A DNA stretch of 56,913 nt, taken from assembly GCA_030054095.1 (NCBI GenBank), contig JASGCO010000025.1, positions 1 to 56,913 of the forward strand, in the 5' to 3' direction. The DNA comes from Sediminibacterium sp. (lineage in GTDB: Bacteria > Bacteroidota > Bacteroidia > B-17B0 > Aurantibacillaceae). A model generated the notes under the pieces. It did not search any database, was not told where the DNA came from, and saw only the letters and a list, made by a program, of their open reading frames with translations. A program made the translations under genes and the position numbers. This document shows, piece after piece, positions 8,041-16,856 of the stretch (the first letter of the stretch is position 1; each line of letters begins with the position of its first letter).

Positions 8041-11000
8041 TTACTTATCTTCGATAACATTCCCATCCGCATCGAACCGTTTCTTTTTAATTTTCTTTGA
8101 TTTTTCCACAATAATAAAACTGTGATAATACGCTGGTAAGCCTGCATTTAATTCGATATCTACATAATTATCTTCGAGCATAAAATCGTTACCCAGCATT
8201 TTTTCATTAAACTGTAAAGTGTAGCTTCCATAAGGCACATAGAATTTAAAATTCCCTTGTTTATCCGTTATTGAAGTGTAAGAAAAACCACTGCTATCTG
8301 TTAAAATTATACGTAATCCAGACACATCAATGTTCTGAAACATATCTTTCGAAAAGCGGTTCCGTTCCAGTTCTATGTTTCCATACACCTCGCCACCTTT
8401 TGAAAACGGAACCGGTATTAAGCCGGAACCTTCGATACTGATACTATCTTTAACCAGACAAAACCAGGCATTGGCATCGTCCAGCGGAAATACACTTAAC
8501 GCGTGTGTTCCTAAACTTATGTTTTTAAACACCGCTTCTCCTGTAGCGCTCGTTTGCGCCTCATAATCACCCACTCGTATTACCACGTTAGGTAAAACCA
8601 ATTCATCTTTATCCTGTACACGATTACCATTTATATCCATAAAGGCTTTAAACATAACGGTGGCGCTCCGTTTCTTACGCCATTTTTCAGGTAAGGGGAT
8701 AGCGAAATCTTTTTTTACACCTACCCCAACCTGTAAGCTATAATTTGTTCTATACTCCCCTGACTGCTCTATGGTGTATGCGTTTTGAGCTGATGGGTTA
8801 AACTGATACATGTATCCTTCAGCCGCATTGTAATTAAATCCGGCGTTTATATTAAAATTCCAGCCATTAACGGTATAGAAAAATAACTGTGAGAATATCC
8901 CAAACGCGTGACGGTTATTGGTATTTACGTAATTATAAAATACGTTATTCTCCCATATAAAATGTGGATTACGGAATTGATACTGGTGCGCAAGGGATGT
9001 TAATATAGCCTGGTAATACCGTTGTTGCCGCGTGAGAACATTAACAATGTCATTATTAAACTGAGGGCCATAAAAGTAACGGAGGTTCAAGCGCCATACC
9101 TTAACAGCCATAAACGCGTTCACCTGAGCTGTAAAAAAATTAGGGAGTTTGGGGTAATTGATTACTTTGTTGAATCCGCCGCGCATGTTAAGGCTCAAAC
9201 GGAAATTCTGATCAATAGAGAATGTACTTACATTTAAGCGTAATCCGCCACCTACAACCTCCTGATTAAAAAAGTTCGTGTAATCTGCATACACGCCCGG
9301 CGCGTAATTCATTCCTGGTTTAGGTGGAAAATTCACAAAAAAATTATTGGTAAAAACAGTATTGTTGGCGTTTCTGGCAGTACGCACGTTATAATAAGGA
9401 AAGAGATTATACTGATTAAGCAAATTAAAAGTATAGCGTTTCCGGGTATAACGGGTATTGAGTCCGGCTACCAGCGAGGTGGTATTCTCCTGATTTACAA
9501 ATGTGCTTAAAAAATTATAAGGGTTATTGCTGTAAATAATGTTGGCGTTGGTTGTTGCTTTATCTTTCAGGTAGCGTATATTATAAGATAATCCTGCCTG
9601 TTGCCCTGTAAATACTTTCGATTGGAAACGGTAATTAAAAAAACTTCCGAAAAGACTGATGTATTGTTTGGTCGTAACTGGCATTGCCAGACCTGCACTG
9701 ATTATATCATTCTGATTACCGTTTCTGAAAAGGGTGGTATTGTAACCTCCGCCAAAATTTATCTTTCGTATTGTGCCCGCATATCCGGCAGACAAATTAA
9801 TGCTGTTTACATCCGCAAATTTTTTTCCGTTCTTTGAAACGGAAACACCAATCTTATGATCGCGTAACAGACTATATGTTGCCGCTACCCCGGTTCCCGA
9901 TACACCCGCGTTTCTGACAAACATCTGAGGCATATTCAGACGTACCCCATTGCCTGCCATTACTGACAACTTTGGTGAAACATAATTAATCTGCCCGAAT
10001 GTATTATAAAGTGTTTGCTGACCAATGGTATAGTAGTTAAATGTATTCTGCAGGTAATAGTTCAGATAAGTTTCTTTTTTCAACTTTGTGTTTCCAACAA
10101 ACACCAGATTTAACGCTGGCTGATTATTAAACAGATTTGTAAAATTGGCAATCATTGTAACCGGGAAATAACCCGATTCTACGTTCTCTATACGCCGCGT
10201 ATTGTTAAGTCGTATGAGGTTAAGCGTTCTACCAATACTCACCACCTCTTTCATAACCGTGTCTTTATTATCTACATTTCGGGTATAGGTTAACGTTGAG
10301 TTAAGATCAAACGCTTTCAGAAATACCGTATAGCGGCGCGGTTCTGTTTCGCGCATAATGGTATAACCATACGTATCCAACCGTTTTCGGTTCCGCAGTT
10401 CTTTAAATAATTCCGCTTTCAGATGGAGGGTTGTATCTGTATAGGCATTCAATCCGAGTTCTTTGTAATCTTTGTTTGAGAAACTATTTGAGGTGTCATT
10501 TATAGTAAAATCTCTTCCAAGTTTTTTAATATTCATTAATACACGTATATCGCCATCACTTTCATTATTTAATGCGACATCAAAAAACACCTTACTTTCT
10601 CCATTTCTGAAATAACTATTTTTCTGTGGGTTAATATCCATGCGTAATTTAGAAAAGCGTGGTTTAAAGGCAATAAAGCCAGCTTTTATAATTTCGTTTG
10701 TTTGTTTACTGGTTACAATAGCTGTAAAACTGTATTTGATACCTCCTCTGCTTAAACCACTTCCTGTTACCAGACGAACCGGAAGGAAGAGAGAATCTCC
10801 CGGCGCAATTACCAACTGTTTTCCCGTATTCAAAAGGCTTCTCCAGTTAGCCGGTTTTTTAATTGTTATCTGCAGTGTATGTGTAATGCCTGAATTATTA
10901 CGAATAAGTAACACATTACTAACCGCTGTAATTTCACTAATGTCCACTTCAGTTTGGCGAAAAGCGCAATACAGTGATTTTGAAACTGTTTCTGTTGCGG

Positions 11001-11142
11001 GCGCTTCAACTTTAGATGAACTAACAGTAGGGGTTCCGCTTAATTTACTGAGGGTATCCGTAGCGGTAGTCTGACTTTTAACAAAGCATCCTGCAAACAT
11101 GGCAATACTAAACAGTAATCTTCTATTAAAAGATTTATTCAT
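8041..11142 (-). CDS. Usher-like outer-membrane beta-barrel protein with Ig and SdrD/CNA-B-like domains
   Basis: I chose the ATG at 11142 because it begins a good signal peptide (MNKSFNRRLLFSIAMFAG, ending KSQ); in-frame ATG at 11175 and GTG at 11187 are alternatives. The 1,033-residue product has two Ig-like periplasmic domains (about 45-290), a long stretch of alternating aromatic strands (about 310-830, many Asn/Tyr/Phe pairs such as NYYLQNTFNYYTIGQ) typical of a large outer-membrane barrel, and a C-terminal part with two small beta-sandwiches. The first sandwich carries DINGNRVQDKDE, a calcium-type loop of SdrD/CNA-B repeats; the second (about 945-1010) resembles carboxypeptidase regulatory domains. 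Barrel plus small C-terminal sandwiches plus an adjacent PapD-like chaperone recalls fimbrial ushers. I cannot confirm a plug domain, so usher is an inference. Confidence 0.6.
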   Translation of the reverse strand: MNKSFNRRLLFSIAMFAGCFVKSQTTATDTLSKLSGTPTVSSSKVEAPATETVSKSLYCAFRQTEVDISEITAVSNVLLIRNNSGITHTLQITIKKPANWRSLLNTGKQLVIAPGDSLFLPVRLVTGSGLSRGGIKYSFTAIVTSKQTNEIIKAGFIAFKPRFSKLRMDINPQKNSYFRNGESKVFFDVALNNESDGDIRVLMNIKKLGRDFTINDTSNSFSNKDYKELGLNAYTDTTLHLKAELFKELRNRKRLDTYGYTIMRETEPRRYTVFLKAFDLNSTLTYTRNVDNKDTVMKEVVSIGRTLNLIRLNNTRRIENVESGYFPVTMIANFTNLFNNQPALNLVFVGNTKLKKETYLNYYLQNTFNYYTIGQQTLYNTFGQINYVSPKLSVMAGNGVRLNMPQMFVRNAGVSGTGVAATYSLLRDHKIGVSVSKNGKKFADVNSINLSAGYAGTIRKINFGGGYNTTLFRNGNQNDIISAGLAMPVTTKQYISLFGSFFNYRFQSKVFTGQQAGLSYNIRYLKDKATTNANIIYSNNPYNFLSTFVNQENTTSLVAGLNTRYTRKRYTFNLLNQYNLFPYYNVRTARNANNTVFTNNFFVNFPPKPGMNYAPGVYADYTNFFNQEVVGGGLRLNVSTFSIDQNFRLSLNMRGGFNKVINYPKLPNFFTAQVNAFMAVKVWRLNLRYFYGPQFNNDIVNVLTRQQRYYQAILTSLAHQYQFRNPHFIWENNVFYNYVNTNNRHAFGIFSQLFFYTVNGWNFNINAGFNYNAAEGYMYQFNPSAQNAYTIEQSGEYRTNYSLQVGVGVKKDFAIPLPEKWRKKRSATVMFKAFMDINGNRVQDKDELVLPNVVIRVGDYEAQTSATGEAVFKNISLGTHALSVFPLDDANAWFCLVKDSISIEGSGLIPVPFSKGGEVYGNIELERNRFSKDMFQNIDVSGLRIILTDSSGFSYTSITDKQGNFKFYVPYGSYTLQFNEKMLGNDFMLEDNYVDIELNAGLPAYYHSFIIVEKSKKIKKKRFDADGNVIEDK

Positions 11143-11176
11143 ATTACCCTTTTTATCTGCCTTGTTTCGGATCATC

Positions 11177-11815
11177 TTACATTTCACTTAAACAAAATGT
11201 TATCCGGAGGTTGTAACGCCCGGGTTGAAAGACAAAGCCTGGCGTGATCCGGTAGTCAATGGTAAACGTATATTCACCATAATTCCCCAGATAACTTCCG
11301 GCTGCGTTAACCTGCGTACCGGAGCAGGTTCCCGGTGGATTATAATTTAACACATCATTAATTATGGGCAGAGATGCCCCTGAACTAGCCGTAAATGTTT
11401 GCCAGTTTGAATTATTAATCGGCGTTGCACATGGGTTCGATACCCTTACCTCAATCAGGTCAAGTAACGGAGCAGGAGCCGCCCCACTGCCATACTGGGC
11501 CAGTGTTTCCCATTCGTTCCCGGGAGTGGCACCGCCGCCGTTTGAGATATACATCATTAAATTCCATTTACAACTTAGCGCCGGATTATTAAAGGTTTTG
11601 ATTCTTACAACAGAAACACCATTTAAAACAAGACCTCCGTTTATTTTTTGAAAGGAATCGAAATTAAAATCAATTGAAGAGTTACCTGTAACCTGGATTT
11701 CAGATAAGTTAGGATCACAGTTAGCAGCACCATTAAATGGCCCATTGCACTGCCCCTTAAGAACCAGTACCAAACTACTTAGCAGTAAGCTTAAAAAACA
11801 TTTAAAAACGGGCAT
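11177..11815 (-). CDS. Secreted fimbrial-subunit-like protein, paralogue of the next gene upstream
   Basis: The 212-residue protein has a signal peptide (MPVFKCFLSLLLSSLVLVL, cleaved near KGQC). The mature protein is strand-rich and contains six cysteines. Its last 30 residues, YTFTIDYRI.PG....QPGRYNLRITF, align with YWYTIDYRI.PG....QPGVYTMNVKY at the end of the upstream neighbour, and its early segment (SSIDFNFDSFQKINGGLVLNG) aligns with NIDFIFDDVSDYVGGITKYG there. The two are therefore paralogues. The closing PG.Y...(I/V).(F/Y) strand resembles that of DUF4402 and spore-coat-U pilin families. It is second in the operon; its stop lies inside the longest possible reading of the usher-like gene. 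A surface-exposed assembled subunit is the likely role. Confidence 0.6.
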   Translation of the reverse strand: MPVFKCFLSLLLSSLVLVLKGQCNGPFNGAANCDPNLSEIQVTGNSSIDFNFDSFQKINGGLVLNGVSVVRIKTFNNPALSCKWNLMMYISNGGGATPGNEWETLAQYGSGAAPAPLLDLIEVRVSNPCATPINNSNWQTFTASSGASLPIINDVLNYNPPGTCSGTQVNAAGSYLGNYGEYTFTIDYRITPGFVFQPGRYNLRITFCLSEM

Positions 11816-12015
11816 AATTTGTAAAAGGTAAGTAAGGAACCTACGCAGGTGCTGTTAAATGCCTGTTAGCTGCTGAACAAATATATCCAGCCGGCAACAC
11901 AGGTGTTTTAAGGAGTTGGCACGACCAAACTCACTCAAAAACCAATTCTACATTTTTTCCCGTTGTATATTCCTTACATTACCTGTGGTGGGGATGTTAA
12001 TTTTTGTACTAAACT

Positions 12016-12777
12016 TTATAGTTCGTTTTCTACCAATACGTATTTCACATTCATGGTATATACGCCCGGCTGAGCATACTGTGGCGCCACCAAAGCATTT
12101 GATGTACCATTGTTAAGTGCCGCATTCGGAAATACGGCAGGCAATCCAGGTACTATACGGTAATCTATAGTGTACCAGTAATTACTCCCTGCACCAACGT
12201 TACCACCTTGTGTTACAAGATAAGAACCACCGGCTACAAACTCTGCCGATGTAGTACCACCCGCGATGTATTTTTCGGTAGCAGCAGGGCGCGTGTAAGG
12301 CGTTGCGCTCACAAAAATATTGTTTTGTCCGCTGGTTACGGGTGATGTCAGAAACGCACCATTATAATCTGCAAACAGTGCCGGAGCAGGATTTGGATTA
12401 GGGTTTACCTTATCCTGACGAAGTTCTAACGCGGTACAGGGAATTGTGGTTACGGCATTAGGATCTGATCCTACACCATAAATAACCTGATTATCCCAGT
12501 TGGTGCCCGAAGAACTGAATCCAACCGCATATAAATCCCAGGCTACGGTTGAACTGACTTTTAATTGCGTGACACCATACTTTGTAATACCGCCAACGTA
12601 ATCGGATACATCGTCGAAAATAAAATCAATGTTCTGTGGTCCATTCATATCCAACTGAAGAATGGGTTGCAAATCCATTGTAATGGTAACATTTTGTTCA
12701 TCTACCAATTGTGCTCTCACTCCCTGAGTGAAACACAACCCGCCTAATATGGCTAGCATTAAGGTTGTTTTTTTCAT
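12016..12777 (-). CDS. Secreted fimbrial-subunit-like protein, first gene of the chaperone/usher-like operon
   Basis: The ATG at 12777 gives a strong signal peptide (MKKTTLMLAILGGLCFTQG, cleaved after VRAQ) and a 253-residue protein; a longer in-frame start at 12882 adds 35 residues that would hide the signal. The mature N terminus alternates polar and hydrophobic residues (NVTITMDLQPILQLDM), as donor strands of pilins do. The C terminus ends in PGVYTMNVKYVLVENEL, like DUF4402 or spore-coat-U domains. There are few cysteines, unlike its paralogue downstream, from which it is separated by 200 bases. It is probably the most highly expressed secreted product of this operon. The role is inferred from context and fold pattern only. 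Confidence 0.6.
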   Translation of the reverse strand: MKKTTLMLAILGGLCFTQGVRAQLVDEQNVTITMDLQPILQLDMNGPQNIDFIFDDVSDYVGGITKYGVTQLKVSSTVAWDLYAVGFSSSGTNWDNQVIYGVGSDPNAVTTIPCTALELRQDKVNPNPNPAPALFADYNGAFLTSPVTSGQNNIFVSATPYTRPAATEKYIAGGTTSAEFVAGGSYLVTQGGNVGAGSNYWYTIDYRIVPGLPAVFPNAALNNGTSNALVAPQYAQPGVYTMNVKYVLVENEL

Positions 12778-13195
12778 AGTTGTTAATTGTTTTAGGGTTT
12801 TGTTCTCTGTACGGGACAAGTTAGTAAATAGTTTCATATTCGCATATCCTTCTTGCGCTATACCCCTTGTTATAAGGGGCATTTCAGTGCATTTAACCTC
12901 CTTTAAATCCGCATTTAACTTTTTGTTAAAGTAATTAGTCTAACAAGTTTCTTTTTTAGGCGAAAAAAACAACTTATTGCGTTTTTCATGTATTTTACAT
13001 AGGTAGCGCACTTGTTCTTTTGTTTGTATTACAGCATTTAACCGGTCATTTGTTCAACAGAAGTAATGGGCATTTGTGCTCAGTAGATCTTGTCTTCTAC
13101 ATTCGTTTACGCGCTCTCTTTTCTCTAAATCTGACAAATGTCATTGATTTTACACTTCTCACTTTGTATTTTGCTTTTACATAAATCAGAAAACC
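12778..13195. promoter_or_regulatory. Divergent intergenic region with hairpin, 418 bases
   Basis: This AT-rich region separates the subunit gene (minus) from the small membrane protein (plus) and must hold promoters for both. A perfect 6-bp inverted repeat CCCCTT (12863-12868) / AAGGGG (12874-12879) with a 5-base loop lies about 90 bases upstream of the 12777 start. It lacks a U tract, so it is not a simple terminator. No convincing TTTG/TAnnTTTG pair was found on either strand. Confidence 0.4.
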
Positions 13196-13537
13196 ATGGA
13201 GATTCCAATAGAACAAACCGAACGCTTACATCGGTTAATATTAGACAAGGCCGACCGTGGGGCTGGATTTACATCCATTGAAAAAGAGCTTATTGAATCG
13301 GGGGAAGATGCTCTTTTGGTGGCCGTTGCGCTTCAAAAAGCAAAAAAGGAAATTTATGAAGCGAATCGGAAAAGCGGGCTTAAAAAGTTAGGAGCCGGTG
13401 TTCTTCTATTGGGCATAGGTTTTATTATTACCTGTATTAAATTTCATTCCAACGAATCGTTGTCGCTTATCATGTATGGTTTTACCAGCGTTGGCCTTGT
13501 TCTTGTTTTTTGGGGGCTATACGAGATTATTGGCTGA
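13196..13537 (+). CDS. Small membrane protein with two transmembrane helices, unknown
   Basis: The 113-residue product has a soluble, helical N-terminal half (residues 1-60, charged, with EKELIESGEDALLVAVALQKAKKEIYEANRK) followed by two hydrophobic segments (about 65-82 LGAGVLLLGIGFIITCI and 92-112 LIMYGFTSVGLVLVFWGLYEI). No signal peptide or catalytic motif is seen. The arrangement recalls small DUF proteins of Bacteroidota with a regulatory helical head, but I do not recognise the family. It stands alone between two minus-strand genes. Its ATG has no strong Shine-Dalgarno sequence, as is usual in this phylum. Confidence 0.65.
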   Translation: MEIPIEQTERLHRLILDKADRGAGFTSIEKELIESGEDALLVAVALQKAKKEIYEANRKSGLKKLGAGVLLLGIGFIITCIKFHSNESLSLIMYGFTSVGLVLVFWGLYEIIG

Positions 13538-13558
13538 TACCCTCAAGCCACCTATTTA

Positions 13559-14821
13559 TCATTTTTTGCAAAACCGTATAAGCGTTGTTTGCTTTTCGTT
13601 TTTATTTGGGAGTGACACGGTTAAAAAGTAAACACCAGGATCTAATGCGGTCACATTAATCTCCTCCAATAGTTTTAAATTTCCAGAGAGCACTTTATTT
13701 CCGGTGATGTCATATATTACATAATCTGCGTCATTTATTCCGCTTCCAGATAACGCAATCGTTTCTGAAGCCGGGTTAGGGTACACTTTTAGATCCTTGG
13801 TTATCGTTCCGGCTGATGAAAGTGATAAAGCCATGGTGTTGATTTGCACAAGGCTACTATCTGTACAGCCTTTGTTGTTGAATGCTTTTAAGGTAACGGT
13901 GTAGTTACCAGGCTGCATGTACTGATGCGCTGGATTAAGCTGAGATGATGTGGTATTATCTCCAAAATTCCAGGACACGCTGCTATAATTAGATGGCCAG
14001 GCACTAAATGCCACCGTATTACTTCCCTGAAGAGTATGTGTAAAGGTCGCATTCAGATTATAGGTATTTATTCGCCACCAGGATTTATGATTCAGTACAC
14101 AGGTATCTGCGATGGCAAAAAACTTTTTAGCCGTATCCTGATGCAAGCCCGCGTAATGTGTACAGCCAGAAATGGTATCCTGAAAGATTGTGGCATAGGC
14201 CGCGGTAGCCACCAGATAGGATCCCTGCAAACTGGGATGGATATCGTTATAAGAACCATGCAACAACAGATTCTGATGCATTCCATAATACCGCTTCGCG
14301 CACTCTCCGGCAGGTATCATTTGAAGCCGCAACGAGTCCGCCATTTTAGTAACAGAATCGCGGATTCTTGCCTGAACGGAGAAGTAAGTAGAATAAGTAC
14401 TGGCGGATGGCACACCATAGGGAATTTCGTACAAATAAACCTGCGCGCAGGAATTGTAAAAATAAATGGAATCGAGTAATACCCTTCCTCGGGTTACGGT
14501 TGTATTTACCGGAAAAGAGGCTCCTGCCGACTCTCCGCTTCCGGGTTGCAGCACCACAACATCCCAATTACCTGAACGGAACAGATTAAATACATTGGGA
14601 TCTACATAATGATTTACAAAACCGGTTCCTCCGGGAGCATACATGGTAACGGCTACTTTCCGGCCTCTGTTGTTAGCCATATCCTTAAACATAAACGGCA
14701 TGTTATTATAATAGGTAATGCTGTTACCTATAAACAGAACTCTCGTTGTATCATCAGAAGCTCGTAATTGTAATCCAAAAGCAAGCAGAAAAAAACTCAA
14801 CAGCAACTTATTTTTCATCAT
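13559..14821 (-). CDS. SGNH/GDSL-type hydrolase with PKD and T9SS type A sorting domains
   Basis: The 420-residue protein has a signal peptide (to about residue 21), then an SGNH hydrolase-like domain (about 25-225). Block I is FIGNSITYYNN (Ser34 as likely nucleophile) and block V is DIHPS with Asp and His. The layout resembles DUF4886-type SGNH proteins. Residues about 250-330 form a PKD domain (VSWNFGDNTTSSQLNPAHQY). The last 75 residues are a type A T9SS sorting domain (KVYPNPASETI to QTTLIRF), so the enzyme should be secreted through T9SS and cleaved or surface-attached. The likely activity is ester hydrolysis; the substrate is unknown. A TACCTTTA box lies just upstream of the ATG. Confidence 0.85.
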   Translation of the reverse strand: MMKNKLLLSFFLLAFGLQLRASDDTTRVLFIGNSITYYNNMPFMFKDMANNRGRKVAVTMYAPGGTGFVNHYVDPNVFNLFRSGNWDVVVLQPGSGESAGASFPVNTTVTRGRVLLDSIYFYNSCAQVYLYEIPYGVPSASTYSTYFSVQARIRDSVTKMADSLRLQMIPAGECAKRYYGMHQNLLLHGSYNDIHPSLQGSYLVATAAYATIFQDTISGCTHYAGLHQDTAKKFFAIADTCVLNHKSWWRINTYNLNATFTHTLQGSNTVAFSAWPSNYSSVSWNFGDNTTSSQLNPAHQYMQPGNYTVTLKAFNNKGCTDSSLVQINTMALSLSSAGTITKDLKVYPNPASETIALSGSGINDADYVIYDITGNKVLSGNLKLLEEINVTALDPGVYFLTVSLPNKNEKQTTLIRFCKK

Positions 14822-14825
14822 ACGC

Positions 14826-14833
14826 TAAAGGTA
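14826..14833 (-). promoter_or_regulatory. Candidate -7 box TACCTTTA before the SGNH hydrolase
   Basis: The minus strand reads TACCTTTA, ending 4 bases from the start codon at 14821. It is the same sequence at the same distance as before rbfA, which suggests a near-leaderless transcript. No clear -33 box is seen. Confidence 0.25.
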
Positions 14834-15025
14834 AAGAAACACCAGATACCATTATGTTAAAATGGTATTTAGTTATTGTATGAAGCCAACGCCTGAGGTA
14901 TATTATTTATATTTTGAGGCGAATAAACTTTACTCACGGTAACCCTGATTCTACCTTTACATCCCCATTAATAAAGTCTTTTATTTCCTGAGTGCTTGGT
15001 TTTAATCTGCTATTAAAAGAGCTGT

Positions 15026-15673
15026 TTATTTTTTTGATTCGAACAGGTTATGGGCTTTCTCTTTAAATTTTTCGCCGAATGTAAAAGAAAGGATTACAAG
15101 GAAAGCGATTAATCCCAAAATTACCAATACTTGTTTTGCTGAAATTTTCTGTATCTCGTGCTTTTTCTTCACATCACAAATTTCACCCGGGCAATATTGT
15201 GCTTTGTCTTTTTTTACTAAACCGTATAATTTACACCCAATGCAAATACCAAAGGCTGATTCGGAGAACATCAGTATTAAACAGATAAGACACGCGAATC
15301 CGGTAATCGGGCTAAAAGCATTCATAATTACCAGTAATATAAACATGATGGTTGATATGGTAAACCCGATGTACCAAGCAAACTTTTTTTGCGCGGCACC
15401 TACATACTCCGGGTTTTGATTTCTGACAAAAAAACGTCCTATAATCAGTAAGGGTGCATATTTGGGGTTAATGAAAAGGCGGATAAAAAACTCTAATACA
15501 AAAACAGAAAGTACATACTTTACCGGGACAAAATTTCCACCTGACAAGATCAGTATTAGGGCTATAAATGCAGCCAAAAACATAATGCCTGCCGTTGCCC
15601 TTATTTCGCGGTTATTAAATACGGGGATTGAATACCCTTCTACTATTTCGCCAAATACTTTTTTCTCATTCAT
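15026..15673 (-). CDS. DUF4395 family membrane protein
   Basis: The 215-residue protein has about four to five transmembrane helices (near 27-45, 50-68, 98-118, 122-142, 183-200). The opening VFGEIVEGYSIPVFNNREIRA is the Asn/Arg-containing entry typical of DUF4395, and the middle has the cysteine-containing signature ESAFGICIGCKLYGL, plus QYCPGEICD. DUF4395 proteins often sit beside rhodanese or thioredoxin-like proteins, and the paired cysteines fit a thiol or sulfur-handling role; no such partner is adjacent here. A run of ten G on the sense strand lies about 70 bases upstream of the start. Confidence 0.75.
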   Translation of the reverse strand: MNEKKVFGEIVEGYSIPVFNNREIRATAGIMFLAAFIALILILSGGNFVPVKYVLSVFVLEFFIRLFINPKYAPLLIIGRFFVRNQNPEYVGAAQKKFAWYIGFTISTIMFILLVIMNAFSPITGFACLICLILMFSESAFGICIGCKLYGLVKKDKAQYCPGEICDVKKKHEIQKISAKQVLVILGLIAFLVILSFTFGEKFKEKAHNLFESKK

Positions 15674-15743
15674 ACGCGTGTGATCCTTTTTTAAATATTG
15701 TATTATTCTTTGTAAGTAAAAAATCTCCCCCTCTGAAACATTG

Positions 15744-15753
15744 CCCCCCCCCC
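15744..15753 (-). repeat. Homopolymer tract C10 (G10 on the sense strand of the DUF4395 gene)
   Basis: Ten consecutive C lie 70 bases upstream of the DUF4395 start in an AT-rich intergenic stretch. Such tracts are prone to slippage and can change promoter spacing. Nothing else shows that this one does. Confidence 0.6.
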
Positions 15754-15915
15754 TTAAACGACCTTTATGATAAACTCATTGCTACAGTCATTTACAGGGC
15801 ATTCTTCGTTTCAATGAAGTTATGCCATTTTACCTATTCCGCAAAGTTGATGGAATTACCCGGTTCAGCCACTTGACTTTTGTTAAGAAAAAAAATAAAA
15901 TTTCAAAAAATGCTG

Positions 15916-16506
15916 TCAGGTGTTCAGTTTTTTCCTGATCCGGCTTAAGCTTTCGGGTTTCATTCCTAAAAGGGATGCAATGTATTGCATGGGCACATTA
16001 TGAATGACCTGAGGTGTTTCTTTAAGCATTTTTAAATACCGCTCTTCGGCCGAAAGCGTTGCCAGTTCCATGGTAAATTTGTTTTTCTCTTCAATAATGT
16101 TTTGCAGTAATTGCATAGTAAAGGGTTTTACGGAAATACCTTTTTCAAATACGATGTCCATATCGTTCCGCTTTATTCTCAATAGTTTACAATCTGTAAT
16201 ACTCTGTAAACTTTCTGTAGCCGGCCGCCTGTCCATTAAACACATATATGAAGCCATAAAACGGGGGCCGTTATTAATTTCAACCGTAACCTCCTCTCCA
16301 TCATCATTGGTGCAAAATTTCCGCATAAACCCCGAAAGAATAAAATTCTGATACATGGGTATTTCACCTTGTTTTTCGTACAATGTGTTTTTAGGCAACT
16401 CAAAATATTCGAAATAGGTATAGCAGAGCGCTCTATCCACCTCGTGCATGGGATATACTTCGCTTAGTTTATTGCAAAAGAAATTAAAGGATGCTTCATC
16501 TATCAT
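15916..16506 (-). CDS. Crp/Fnr-family transcriptional regulator
   Basis: The 196-residue protein has the cyclic-nucleotide-binding beta-roll in residues about 20-115 (LPKNTLYEKQGEIPMYQNFILSG, then VTVEINNGPRFMASYMCLMDRRPA). A long dimer helix spans about 125-155 and a short C-terminal helix-turn-helix follows (MQYIASLLGMKPESLSRIRKKL). The wing is reduced, as in the short Crp-like regulators of Bacteroidota (about 190 residues). The Arg/Glu pattern of true cAMP binding is not evident, so the ligand is unknown. The start is the ATG at 16506. It is transcribed away from the GC-rich element at 16661. The target genes may include the DUF4395 gene downstream, but no operator was identified. Confidence 0.85.
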   Translation of the reverse strand: MIDEASFNFFCNKLSEVYPMHEVDRALCYTYFEYFELPKNTLYEKQGEIPMYQNFILSGFMRKFCTNDDGEEVTVEINNGPRFMASYMCLMDRRPATESLQSITDCKLLRIKRNDMDIVFEKGISVKPFTMQLLQNIIEEKNKFTMELATLSAEERYLKMLKETPQVIHNVPMQYIASLLGMKPESLSRIRKKLNT

Positions 16507-16856
16507 TGCTTACACGCCTTTATGGTAAAAATAGTATATAAAACACAATGTCAAAACTATTGATTTTTTCAAAGAATCTCTTAATCAGACTCTGTTTTAC
16601 CGTTAATCCTGCACTTGGTATTACTGCAATTATCAACACCTGTTCATTCACCCTTCGCCCAGGGATGGAAGCGGCAGCCCCGGACAGGCTTTGCGAGTCA
16701 GCGCACGGGCGAGGCGGCGGCGGAACAGAGCCACCGCAGCCCCTTGCGATGCCGCAAAAGCCGGTACGGGCTATAGCGGACAGCCCGCCCGGGGCGCAAA
16801 ATAAGCGGATAATTACTTTTAACGTTACACTGTTTTTAGTATTGACTGCCAAACAG
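16507..16856. other. 350-base intergenic region carrying GC-rich element A
   Basis: Apart from the repeat element at 16661-16796 this stretch between the Crp-like and DoxX genes is AT-rich and shows no credible gene. Open frames across it on both strands are low-complexity readings of the GC-rich element. Confidence 0.7.
16661..16796 (+). repeat. GC-rich dispersed element, copy A
   Basis: This is a GC-rich island in AT-rich surroundings. The 5' box is GGGATGGAAGCGGCAGCCC (16662-16680) and the 3' box GCTATAGCGGACAGCCCG (16770-16787); both share an AGCGGnnAGCC core as a direct repeat. Between them AGGCTTTGCG (16686-16695) pairs with CGCAAAAGCC (16753-16762). The loop contains GCGAGGCGGCGG and GAGCCACCGCAGCC, shared with copies B and D. 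Confidence 0.75.

Noticed and set aside
8034..8147. Longer start of the FKBP gene at 8147
   Set aside because: It would overlap the usher-like gene by 107 bases and hide the signal peptide that begins at 8036.
11916..12116. 66-residue plus-strand frame between the two subunit genes
   Set aside because: It runs antisense into the upstream subunit gene and lacks coding character.
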